Made by a program: the position numbers and the translations under genes. The notes beneath the pieces were generated by a model. That model had not been told where the DNA came from. It was given only the letters and a program-made list of their open reading frames with translations, and did not search any database. From positions 62,001 through 126,000 of the forward strand of contig NZ_JACGLS010000004.1 of assembly GCF_014062345.1 (NCBI RefSeq): DNA of 64,000 nt, given 5' to 3'. The stretch comes from Tenacibaculum pelagium. Lineage in GTDB: Bacteria > Bacteroidota > Bacteroidia > Flavobacteriales > Flavobacteriaceae. Below, piece after piece: positions 8,119-15,937 of the stretch (position 1 is the stretch's first letter; every line of letters starts with the position of its first letter).

Positions 8119-9066
8119 TTAGTTTATTGTTACTACTATTCTTCTGTTTTTTGCTTTACCTTCTTCAGTTGCATTATCAGCAATCGGTTCGTTTTGTCCT
8201 TTTGAAGAGGTTTCTATATTTTCTTGTAAAATTCCGTTACGAATTAAGTAGTCTTTTACAAAATCTGCACGCTTTTGGCCTAACTGTAAGTTTGTATCAG
8301 CATTACCTGTATTATCGGTATGACCAACAACTTGAATTGTTAAACCAAGCTTATCTACACAACGAGATATATTAGCAAATTTTTGGCGTTGCTCTGTTGT
8401 TAAATTAATATGAGCTGATCCTGTTTTAAAATAAAGCATTAGTGGGCTTTCTTTAATTGCTTCGCAAGCAGGTTTTAATGCTTCATCATTCGCAGCAGAT
8501 GCTTCTGTTCTTGTAAAAACATCAAAAGCTAAAGGGCCAAATAAAACACCGCTTTCATCAGCATGCATATCATCTTTCAATTCTCCGAAAGTATTAATTA
8601 ACCTAGATGATATTCCTTGAGATACCATGTGGTTTTTTACTGAATTAGCTCTTGCTAACCCTAAGTTTGGAAAAGCAGAATTATTCGTTTCATCACTTTT
8701 ATAATATCCGATAATATTAAATCGTTTATCTCCATTAGAATCAAGATATTCTTTAATTTTTAAAATTCCGTTATTCAGATTTCCTGAAATAGAATCGCGA
8801 ATACTAAAACTAGATTCTTTAAAATTAAAGTTTTCATCAGTAGAAAAAGTGAAATTTCCATTTACATCTTTTATGCTAAATGGAATAAATGTTGGTTTTT
8901 TTACATTAGGTTTTCCTAAATCATCTTTAACAACTTCTTTAAGGGTTTCTTTTGCTTTGCAACCTTGTTTTTCACAACAAATATTACAGCATAGATACCA
9001 ATACAACAAGCTACCAATAATAATAGTTAGTACGATACCTAATAAATAAGTTGACTTTTTACTCAT
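8119..9066 (-). CDS. OmpA-family protein with N-terminal membrane anchor
   Basis: A 315 aa protein. Residues 6-26 are a transmembrane anchor ending in a Cys-rich stretch (CCNICCEKQGC). The C-terminal third is an OmpA/MotB peptidoglycan-binding domain: LYFKTGSA, VVGHTDNTGNADTNLQLGQKR, and the terminal NRRIVVTI. The middle (about 75-175) resembles a degenerate second copy (IIGYYKSDE..., LGLARANSVKNHM). It probably links a membrane complex to peptidoglycan; the six-cysteine cluster just outside the membrane is unusual. First gene of an operon with the HHH protein. Confidence 0.85.
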   Translation of the reverse strand: MSKKSTYLLGIVLTIIIGSLLYWYLCCNICCEKQGCKAKETLKEVVKDDLGKPNVKKPTFIPFSIKDVNGNFTFSTDENFNFKESSFSIRDSISGNLNNGILKIKEYLDSNGDKRFNIIGYYKSDETNNSAFPNLGLARANSVKNHMVSQGISSRLINTFGELKDDMHADESGVLFGPLAFDVFTRTEASAANDEALKPACEAIKESPLMLYFKTGSAHINLTTEQRQKFANISRCVDKLGLTIQVVGHTDNTGNADTNLQLGQKRADFVKDYLIRNGILQENIETSSKGQNEPIADNATEEGKAKNRRIVVTIN

Positions 9067-9146
9067 TTGTTAGTTATTTAATTAGTTGATTGTGAATTTA
9101 TTAAAAAAATAACAAATAGAATAATTAATTTTTTAAGAGGCTTTTA

Positions 9147-9166
9147 AGAAGTTTTCTTAAACTTCT
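9147..9166. repeat. Short inverted repeat between divergent genes
   Basis: AGAAGTTT (9147-9154) and AAACTTCT (9159-9166), loop TCTT, in the gap between the OmpA gene and the ankyrin gene. No T tract follows, so it is more likely an operator or RNA hairpin than a terminator. Confidence 0.35.
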
Positions 9167-9251
9167 GTTAACTCTCATTTTTTTGTGAAACGTTTTTTTA
9201 TATCTGGCGTCTCTTAGACATAAACCTAATCTTAAAATAAAACTCAATATT

Positions 9252-9632
9252 ATGAAAAAATTAATCTTTACTGCATTTGCAATCGTTTTATCATTTGGAA
9301 CTATTAACGCTTCTTCTTTAGAACACGGAGCTCCAGCAACCACAATTGAATACCCTAATGTTAGTACTTTTTGTAAGTTAATAACGGCTGGTAATTATGA
9401 CGCTGTAAAAGCTATGATTGAAAATGGTACTAATATTAATAGAAAATCTACAGGGCTAACTCCTTTAATGTTTGCTGCTAGATATAATAAAGTAGAAATT
9501 GTTAAACTTTTAATTAGTAAAGGAGCTAAATTAAAAGTAAAATCTGAAAGAGGATATACTGCACTACAGTATGCAAAAATGTCTAAAGCTCATGAGTCTT
9601 TTAAAGTTATTAAAGCTGCTTTAGATAAATAA
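9252..9632 (+). CDS. Secreted ankyrin-repeat protein
   Basis: A 126 aa protein with a signal peptide (residues 1-20, cleavage near NASS) and two to three ankyrin repeats (about 40-125), seen as the consensus pieces LTPLMFAARYNKVEIVKLLISKGA and YTALQYAKMS. Ankyrin repeats mediate protein binding; a periplasmic or secreted location follows from the signal peptide. No partner gene is adjacent. A degenerate -7 box (TATATCTG around 9199-9206) may serve as promoter. It ends at a bidirectional terminator. Confidence 0.85.
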   Translation: MKKLIFTAFAIVLSFGTINASSLEHGAPATTIEYPNVSTFCKLITAGNYDAVKAMIENGTNINRKSTGLTPLMFAARYNKVEIVKLLISKGAKLKVKSERGYTALQYAKMSKAHESFKVIKAALDK

Positions 9633-9653
9633 AACCAATCTTTTTATAAAAAC

Positions 9654-9686
9654 AAAAAGTCACATCTTATCGATGTGACTTTTTTA
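9654..9686. terminator. Bidirectional terminator
   Basis: Arms AAAAAGTCACATC and GATGTGACTTTTT around loop TTATC, between the ankyrin gene and the convergent aldehyde dehydrogenase gene; T runs on both strands. Confidence 0.85.
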
Positions 9687-9710
9687 TTATTTATATACTA
9701 AAAAAGTATT

Positions 9711-11252
9711 CTATAAATCGAATTTAATTCCTTGAGCTAATGGTAACTCATCAGAATAATTAACTGTATTTGTTTGTCTACGCATGTATACCTTCCAAGC
9801 ATCAGATCCAGACTCACGTCCACCACCAGTTTCTTTTTCACCTCCAAAAGCGCCACCAATCTCAGCACCAGAAGTACCAATATTTACGTTAGCAATACCA
9901 CAATCAGATCCTGCGAATGATAAGAATTTTTCAGCTTCTTTCATTTCGTTGGTCATGATAGAAGAAGATAATCCTTGAGCAACACCATTTTGTAATTCGA
10001 TAGCGTTTTCTACTTCACCAGAATACTTCATTAAGTATAAGATTGGAGCAAATGTTTCATGCTGTACAATTTCAAAGTGATTTTCAGCTTCGATAATAGC
10101 TGGCTTTACGTAGCATCCTGATTCATATCCTTCTCCTTCTAAAACTCCACCTTCTACTAATACTTTACCACCTTCAGCTTTTGCTTTTTCAATAGCAGCT
10201 AAATACGTATTTACAGCATCAGTATCAATTAATGGACCAACGTGATTATTTTCATCTAAAGGATTTCCAATTTTAATCTGTCCGTAGGCTCCTACAATAG
10301 CATCTTTTACTGTATCATAAACAGATTCGTGAATGATTAAACGACGTGTAGAAGTACAACGCTGACCAGCAGTACCAACAGCACCAAATACAGCACCAGG
10401 AACTACCACTTTTAAATCAGCAGTTGGTGTAATAATAATTGCGTTGTTACCACCTAATTCTAATAAAGACTTACCAAAACGTTCAGCAACTGTTGCTCCA
10501 ACAATTCTTCCCATACGAGTAGAACCTGTAGCAGATACTAAAGGAATACGAGTATCTGTAGTAATATATTCACCTACTTTATAATCTCCATTAACAATAC
10601 AAGAAATACCTTCTGGTAAATCGTTTGCTTTTAAAACATCAGCAATTATATTCTGACAAGCAACTGAACATAAAGGAGCTTTTTCTGATCCTTTCCATAC
10701 ACATACATCACCACAAATCCAAGCTAAAGCTGTATTCCAAGCCCAAACTGCTACCGGAAAGTTAAATGCAGAAATGATACCAACAACACCAATTGGGTGC
10801 CACTGCTCTCTCATTACGTGTCCTGGTCTTTCAGATGGAATTACTTGTCCGTTTAGCTGACGAGATAAACCAACAGCAAAATCACAGATGTCGATCATTT
10901 CTTGAACTTCACCTAAACCTTCTTGATAAGATTTACCCATTTCGTAAGAAACTAACTTACCTAATGGCTCTTTAAGTTCTCTTAATTTGTTTCCAAACTG
11001 ACGAACAATTTCTCCTCTTTGTGGAGCTGGCATTGTTCTAAAAGATTTAAAAGCAGTTGTTGCTGCTTCCATCACTTTTTCGTAATCTTCTCTGGTAGTT
11101 GTTTTAACTTTACCGATTAATTTACCATCTACTGGTGAATATGATTCGATAATTTCACCACTAGAAAAATTGTTTGAACCTGTTGAAGTTCCATCATTTA
11201 TGTCGCTTAACCCTAATTGAGCTAATGCTTTATCCATTCCAAAATCTACCAT
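9711..11252 (-). CDS. Aldehyde dehydrogenase, ALDH7 (antiquitin)-type; probable L-aminoadipate-semialdehyde dehydrogenase
   Basis: A 513 aa NAD-dependent dehydrogenase. The catalytic Cys lies in GTAGQRCTSTRRL, a signature of the ALDH7 group, and the general base Glu in LLELGGNNA. ALDH7 enzymes oxidise alpha-aminoadipate semialdehyde (in equilibrium with piperideine-6-carboxylate) in lysine breakdown. The frame is open further upstream (to 11327), but the TACTTTTG box at 11288-11295 lies inside that extension, so the start MVDFGMD at 11252 is chosen. No other lysine-catabolic gene is adjacent. Single-gene unit. Confidence 0.9.
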   Translation of the reverse strand: MVDFGMDKALAQLGLSDINDGTSTGSNNFSSGEIIESYSPVDGKLIGKVKTTTREDYEKVMEAATTAFKSFRTMPAPQRGEIVRQFGNKLRELKEPLGKLVSYEMGKSYQEGLGEVQEMIDICDFAVGLSRQLNGQVIPSERPGHVMREQWHPIGVVGIISAFNFPVAVWAWNTALAWICGDVCVWKGSEKAPLCSVACQNIIADVLKANDLPEGISCIVNGDYKVGEYITTDTRIPLVSATGSTRMGRIVGATVAERFGKSLLELGGNNAIIITPTADLKVVVPGAVFGAVGTAGQRCTSTRRLIIHESVYDTVKDAIVGAYGQIKIGNPLDENNHVGPLIDTDAVNTYLAAIEKAKAEGGKVLVEGGVLEGEGYESGCYVKPAIIEAENHFEIVQHETFAPILYLMKYSGEVENAIELQNGVAQGLSSSIMTNEMKEAEKFLSFAGSDCGIANVNIGTSGAEIGGAFGGEKETGGGRESGSDAWKVYMRRQTNTVNYSDELPLAQGIKFDL

Positions 11253-11287
11253 TTTGTATTGTAATTTTAGTTGTTTAAAATAAAGTG

Positions 11288-11295
11288 CAAAAGTA
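11288..11295 (-). promoter_or_regulatory. -7 box of the ALDH7 gene
   Basis: Minus-strand TACTTTTG (TAnnTTTG) 35 nt upstream of the chosen start; it rules out the longer 538 aa reading. Confidence 0.6.
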
Positions 11296-11359
11296 GGAAT
11301 AATTTTACACTTATATAAATTGAACAATTCTAAAGATTTTGTTTAAAATTAAACAAGAA

Positions 11360-11385
11360 TTGAATCGTTTATAATACTATTTTTG
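11360..11385 (+). promoter_or_regulatory. Promoter of the LuxE-like gene
   Basis: TTG at 11360-11362 and TATTTTTG at 11378-11385 (15 nt spacer); ATG follows 9 nt later. Confidence 0.6.
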
Positions 11386-11394
11386 TAAAAGTTT

Positions 11395-12369
11395 ATGAAA
11401 GAACAGGTTTTTAACATACAATCTCAAGAAGATTTTACAACGACTGCTTTAGCAGTTTTTAAACATCAGTTTAACAATAATAAAGTATATCGCTCTTTTT
11501 GTGATTTATTATATATCCACCCTTCTGATGTTCAAAAGGTTGAACAAATTCCTTTTTTACCTATTCAGTTTTTTAAAACTAAAAACGTTCTTTCATCAAC
11601 GGATGAAATTCAAGAAACATTTACGAGTTCTGGAACTACAGGAAGCTTAACTAGTAAACATTTAGTCACTGATTTATCTTGGTATGAAACTAGTTATTTA
11701 AACGGGTTCAAACATTTTTACGGAGATATTGAAGACTATGTTGTACTTGCTTTATTGCCTAATTACCTAGAACGTAAAGGTTCTTCCTTAGTTTACATGG
11801 TTGATGATTTGATAAAAAAATCTAAACAACCTGAAAGTGGATTTTATCTAAACAATTTAGCTGAACTTGCTAAAAAATTAATAGAGTTAGATAAAAAAGG
11901 GCAAAAAGTATTATTAATCGGAGTTTCTTTTGCTTTGTTAGATTTGATTGAAACCTATCAATTCAACCTAAGAAACACCATTATTATGGAAACTGGTGGT
12001 ATGAAAGGTAGAAGAAAAGAACTCATCCGTAATGAACTTCACGCAATATTATCACAAGGATTTGGTGTTACCGAAATTCATTCTGAATATGGTATGACAG
12101 AATTGTTAAGCCAAGGATATTCTAATGGAAATGGTGTTTTTAACTGTCCGCCTTGGATGCAAGTTCTTACTCGTGATACTGAAGATGCTTTAACTGTTCA
12201 ATCTTCTGGAAAATCTGGTGGTATAAATGTCATTGATCTTGCCAATTATAACTCTTGTTCATTTATTGCTACTCAAGATTTAGGAAAAGTATTTACTGAT
12301 AATAGTTTCGAAATTATTGGTCGCTTCGATAATTCTGATATTCGTGGGTGTAACTTAATGGTTTTATAA
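11395..12369 (+). CDS. LuxE/PaaK-family acyl-protein synthetase-like enzyme (acyl transferase)
   Basis: A 324 aa member of the LuxE-like branch of adenylate-forming enzymes. The phosphate-binding motif TFTSSGTTG is near residues 77-85, followed by the conserved SEYGMTELLSQ segment near 235-245 that contacts the adenylate. LuxE activates fatty acids for the luciferase reductase complex, but no luxC, D, A or B is near. In flavobacteria such orphan LuxE-like proteins are common (from memory) and their acyl substrate is unknown. The next two genes follow at 57 nt and 0 nt, so they could be transcribed together. Confidence 0.85.
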   Translation: MKEQVFNIQSQEDFTTTALAVFKHQFNNNKVYRSFCDLLYIHPSDVQKVEQIPFLPIQFFKTKNVLSSTDEIQETFTSSGTTGSLTSKHLVTDLSWYETSYLNGFKHFYGDIEDYVVLALLPNYLERKGSSLVYMVDDLIKKSKQPESGFYLNNLAELAKKLIELDKKGQKVLLIGVSFALLDLIETYQFNLRNTIIMETGGMKGRRKELIRNELHAILSQGFGVTEIHSEYGMTELLSQGYSNGNGVFNCPPWMQVLTRDTEDALTVQSSGKSGGINVIDLANYNSCSFIATQDLGKVFTDNSFEIIGRFDNSDIRGCNLMVL

Positions 12370-12426
12370 TTCTTTTTGTTTTTTACTATCTTACCTAACT
12401 ATTAACTCATACTTAGTTAAAGTAAT

Positions 12427-13713
12427 ATGAAAAATTGGGCTGAGAACGTAGAATGGAACCCATCAGAAATAGCGTATCCAACTTCAGAAAAAGAAATTCA
12501 ACAACTTGTTTTAAAAGCTATTAACTCAAATAAAAAAATCCGTGTAATTGGATCTGGTCATTCATTTACATCACTTTGTAGTACGAATCATATTTTAATA
12601 AACTTAGATAATTATCAAGGAACAATTGTAATAAATAAAGAAAAAAATCAAGCCACCGTTAAAGCTGGAACGAAATTATCACTTCTAGGAGAATTACTAT
12701 TTAAAGAAGGACTCGCTATGGAAAATATGGGCGATATAAACGTTCAATCTTTAGCAGGTGCAATAAGTACAGGAACACATGGAACTGGGGTTGATTTAAA
12801 GTCAATAAGTAATCAAGTTATTGCTTTAAAATTTATTAATGGGAAAGGAGAAGTTATTGAGTGCTCAACCACCAAAAATATTGAGTTATTTAAAGCCGCA
12901 CAAGTTTCATTAGGGTGTTTGGGTATTATTACTGAAATAACCTTGCAATGCGTACCAGCTTATAAATTAAAACTTCAAAACAAAAAAGAAAAATTAAGCG
13001 ATGTTCTAGCAACACTTGATCAACGAAATAATGAAAATAGAAATTTTGAGTATTACTGGATTCCTTATACAAATACAGCTTGGACAAAAACATCGAATAT
13101 TGTAGAAGATTCTGAACCTGATAAGGTGAATTTTTTTAATTATTGGACCGAGTATGTTTTAGAAAATTATGTGTTTAAATTATTTTGCGAATACGCTCGA
13201 ATGTTTCCTTCTCAAAACAAAACAGTAGCAAATATTACAGCAGCAAGTATTAGTAACGTTAAAAAAGTATATCACAGTCATAAAGTATATGCTACACAGC
13301 GTTTAGTAAAGTTTCATGAAATGGAATACAATGTTCCTGCTGAAACTTATCAAGATGTTTTTAAAGACATTAAAAAAATAGTGAATTCAAAAAAGTTTAA
13401 TATTCATTTTCCTATCGAAAACCGTTGGGTAAAAGGAGACGATGTGTATATGAGTCCTGCTTATAACAGAGATTCAGCCTATATTGCTTGTCATGTTTAC
13501 AATAAAAAAGAAAGTAAAGCATATTTTGCTGCTTTAGAAGAAATCTTTAAAGCTTATGATGGTCGTCCTCATTGGGGAAAGATGAACACTTTTACAACAC
13601 AAGATGTTATAAACTCTTACCCAAAATTTCAAGATTTTATGACCTTTAGAAAAGAACACGACCCACAAAATATATTTGTAAATCCGTATATTCAAAACTT
13701 ATTCGGGATTTAA
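12427..13713 (+). CDS. FAD-linked sugar-lactone oxidase (D-arabinono-1,4-lactone / L-gulonolactone oxidase family)
   Basis: A 428 aa flavoenzyme of the VAO/PCMH family. The N-terminal FAD-binding domain has IGSGHSFTSL near residues 41-50 (His likely carries covalent FAD) and the pyrophosphate loop GAISTGTHGTG near 112-122. The C-terminal ALO domain ends with the conserved GRPHWGKMNTF motif. Such enzymes oxidise aldonolactones with O2, giving ascorbate-like products. No signal peptide is seen, so cytoplasmic. Its stop codon abuts the ATG of the racemase-like gene with no gap, showing strict coupling. The pairing hints that the two act on one substrate pathway (inference). Confidence 0.9.
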   Translation: MKNWAENVEWNPSEIAYPTSEKEIQQLVLKAINSNKKIRVIGSGHSFTSLCSTNHILINLDNYQGTIVINKEKNQATVKAGTKLSLLGELLFKEGLAMENMGDINVQSLAGAISTGTHGTGVDLKSISNQVIALKFINGKGEVIECSTTKNIELFKAAQVSLGCLGIITEITLQCVPAYKLKLQNKKEKLSDVLATLDQRNNENRNFEYYWIPYTNTAWTKTSNIVEDSEPDKVNFFNYWTEYVLENYVFKLFCEYARMFPSQNKTVANITAASISNVKKVYHSHKVYATQRLVKFHEMEYNVPAETYQDVFKDIKKIVNSKKFNIHFPIENRWVKGDDVYMSPAYNRDSAYIACHVYNKKESKAYFAALEEIFKAYDGRPHWGKMNTFTTQDVINSYPKFQDFMTFRKEHDPQNIFVNPYIQNLFGI

Positions 13714-14892
13714 ATGGATACGTATTTTAATAATCTAAATCAACAGCTTAAAAACCATCAAAGAGCAATTCCTTGTTTGTTGATAGATTTAGATATTTTA
13801 GATGAGAATATTGAAAAAACACAACTAAATTTAAGTACAAATACAAATCTTAGAATTGTTGTAAAATCATTGCCTTCAGTAGAATTAATCGATTATATTT
13901 TACAAAAAACAAATACTAGTAAGTTGATGGTTTTTCATCAACCTTTTTTAACAGATTTAGCTTCTCGATTAAATAATCAAAAAGATATTTTGTTAGGTAA
14001 ACCCATGCCTATAAAAACTGCTGAATATTTTTATAATAATCTACCTCAACAAAACAACGGTTTTAATCCATTCACACAAATTCAATGGTTGGTAGATACT
14101 CAAAAACGTATTGAAGAATATATTGATTTGGCAAAAAAACTACATCAAAAAATTCGTTTAAATATTGAGATTAATGTTGGTTTACATCGTGGTGGATTTT
14201 CTTCTTTAAAAGATTTAGAAAAAGGGCTACAACTTATTCAAAAAAATAAAGAGTTTGTTGAGTTTTCAGGGTTTATGGGATATGATCCACATGTTGTAAA
14301 GCTTCCAAAAATAATTAGATCAGAAAAAAAAGCCTTTAAACTTGCTAATCAATTTTATAAAAATTGTAAAGATTTAGTAAAAAATGATTTTCCTTCTTTA
14401 TGGAAAGAAAACTTAACTTTTAACGGAGCAGGAAGTCCAACTTTAAACTTACACAAAACAACAAAATCTCCTGTTAATGATGTATCAATAGGATCTTGTT
14501 TTGTAAAACCTACAACATTCGATATTCCTCCTTTAAAAGAATACAAACCTTCTGCTTTTATTGCAACACCTGTTTTAAAAAAGTTTAAAAACACTACTAT
14601 TCCTGGGCTCGAAAAATTTAAATTCCTTTTTAAGCAACAATCAATTTTTATTTATGGCGGTTTTTGGAAAGCAGATTATTACTACCCTAAAAATATAAAA
14701 GAGAATAAATTATTTGGTAATTCTACCAATCAATCCCTCTTAAATATTTCAAATAAAACTAGTTTAGAAATAGATGATTTTGTCTTTTTAAGACCTCATC
14801 AAAGTGAGTTTGTTTTTTTACAATTCGGTGAAATTCTTCCTATTAGAAAAGGTGAAATTCAAAAGCCATGGCAATTATTAAAAAATAAATAA
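13714..14892 (+). CDS. PLP-dependent alanine racemase / D-threonine aldolase-like (DSD1 family) protein
   Basis: A 392 aa protein with an alanine-racemase N-terminal barrel: IPCLLIDLDILDENI near residues 19-33, the PLP-binding Lys in RIVVKSLPS (near 48), and EINVGLHRGGF near 150-160. The C-terminal half matches the D-serine dehydratase-like domain, with conserved His and Cys (GSCFVKP, LRPHQSE) that bind zinc in DSD1 enzymes. The substrate could be a D-hydroxy amino acid. It directly follows the lactone oxidase gene (no intergenic base). Confidence 0.85.
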   Translation: MDTYFNNLNQQLKNHQRAIPCLLIDLDILDENIEKTQLNLSTNTNLRIVVKSLPSVELIDYILQKTNTSKLMVFHQPFLTDLASRLNNQKDILLGKPMPIKTAEYFYNNLPQQNNGFNPFTQIQWLVDTQKRIEEYIDLAKKLHQKIRLNIEINVGLHRGGFSSLKDLEKGLQLIQKNKEFVEFSGFMGYDPHVVKLPKIIRSEKKAFKLANQFYKNCKDLVKNDFPSLWKENLTFNGAGSPTLNLHKTTKSPVNDVSIGSCFVKPTTFDIPPLKEYKPSAFIATPVLKKFKNTTIPGLEKFKFLFKQQSIFIYGGFWKADYYYPKNIKENKLFGNSTNQSLLNISNKTSLEIDDFVFLRPHQSEFVFLQFGEILPIRKGEIQKPWQLLKNK

Positions 14893-14939
14893 TGTAATGA
14901 TTGTTTATTTTCATCGACTACAACTAAAATTCAAAAACG

Positions 14940-15389
14940 ATGAAACAACTTTTTACCCTTCTATTATTAACAGTTTCAACTGTTTTAGTAGCTCAAAAAA
15001 CAGATTATAATACTAAAAAAGGATATGTTGCCGAGGGCTATGATGTCGTTTCTTACTTTGTAAATGGTAAGCCTTTAGAAGGAACAAAAAAGTTCCAAAC
15101 TAATTACGACGGTACTAAATTCAAATTCTCTTCAGAAAAAAACTTAAATCTTTTTAAAGAAGATCCAACAAAATACATTCCTCAATACGGTGGTTATTGT
15201 GCTTATGCAGTAGCAGAAAAGAAAAAGAAAATGTACATAGACCCTGAAGTGTATGAAATTCGTGATGGAAAATTATATCTTTTTTATAGTTCTTGGATTG
15301 GTAGTAAACTTGGTGATTGGCAAGAAGGTGATGTTAAGAAAAGACAAATGAAAGGAGATAAAAACTGGGAAAAACTAAAACATAAATAG
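14940..15389 (+). CDS. Secreted YHS-domain protein (copy 1)
   Basis: A 149 aa protein with a signal peptide (residues 1-18, ending VLVAQ) and a YHS-type domain: VAEGYDVVSYFVNGKP, KFKFSSEKNLNLFKEDPTKY and the conserved YGGYCAYA Cys segment. YHS domains bind metals or haem-copper-related cofactors; family knowledge does not fix the role. A near duplicate follows after 3 nt; the two share the same order of motifs, so they arose by tandem duplication and are co-transcribed. Confidence 0.85.
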   Translation: MKQLFTLLLLTVSTVLVAQKTDYNTKKGYVAEGYDVVSYFVNGKPLEGTKKFQTNYDGTKFKFSSEKNLNLFKEDPTKYIPQYGGYCAYAVAEKKKKMYIDPEVYEIRDGKLYLFYSSWIGSKLGDWQEGDVKKRQMKGDKNWEKLKHK

Positions 15390-15392
15390 TAC

Positions 15393-15827
15393 ATGAAGAA
15401 TTTATGGATTTTATTATTCCTTATTTCAACAACATCTTTTGCTCAACAGTATAATATAAAAAAAGGGGCCGTTGCTAATGGATACGATGTAGTGGCGTAT
15501 TTTAACAATAAGGCAACTAAAGGAAGTAAAGAGTTTTCAACTAAATATGATGGTGTAACTTTTCGTTTCTCAACTCAAGATAATAAAAATACTTTTAATA
15601 AGAACCCTAAAAAATACATTCCTGAATATGGCGGATACTGTGCCTATGCAATTGGTAAAACAGGAGAAAAAGTAAGTATAAACCCTAAAACTTTTGAAAT
15701 TAGAGATGGAAAGTTGTACTTATTCTACAATTCATGGGGCACAAATACTTTAGAACTTTGGCAAAATGAAGGAGCTGAAAATTTAAAAAAACAAGCTAAC
15801 AAAAATTGGAAAAAAATAAATCAGTAG
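15393..15827 (+). CDS. Secreted YHS-domain protein (copy 2)
   Basis: A 144 aa paralogue of the preceding gene with a signal peptide (1-17, ending SFAQQ). It keeps VANGYDVVAYF, FRFSTQDNKNTF and YGGYCAYA. It differs most in the C-terminal tail, which is shorter and less charged. A Cys in the YGGYCAYA segment is the only cysteine of the mature form, as in copy 1. Last gene of the pair, followed by two hairpins. Confidence 0.85.
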   Translation: MKNLWILLFLISTTSFAQQYNIKKGAVANGYDVVAYFNNKATKGSKEFSTKYDGVTFRFSTQDNKNTFNKNPKKYIPEYGGYCAYAIGKTGEKVSINPKTFEIRDGKLYLFYNSWGTNTLELWQNEGAENLKKQANKNWKKINQ

Positions 15828-15886
15828 TTGATTTATTCGTTGCGGGGGCAACTACAAAGAGCTGATTTATTTCAGCTCTTTTTTTA
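15824..15886 (+). terminator. Double hairpin downstream of the YHS pair
   Basis: First hairpin: GTAGTTG (15824-15830) with CAACTAC (15849-15855), whose loop contains an inner GTTGC-GGGG-GCAAC stem. Second: AAAGAGCTGA (15856-15865) with TCAGCTCTTT (15872-15881) and a T run, the terminator proper. The first stem overlaps the stop codon of the second YHS gene. Confidence 0.75.
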
Positions 15887-15911
15887 TGCAGTATCACCTC
15901 ATTTTTATTCT

Positions 15912-15919
15912 TATTTTTG
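15912..15919 (+). promoter_or_regulatory. -7 box of glpD
   Basis: TATTTTTG; the longer reading of glpD would start inside this box, so ATG 15938 is the start. Confidence 0.6.
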
Positions 15920-15937
15920 TTTGATAAAAAGCTACCT

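Noticed and set aside
9125..9343. 72 aa minus-strand frame over the ankyrin gene start
   Set aside because: It overlaps a signal-peptide coding region and a promoter region and has no recognisable composition of a real protein.
11253..11327. Longer N-terminus for the ALDH7 gene
   Set aside because: The -7 box TACTTTTG lies within it and the extra residues are unlike the family.
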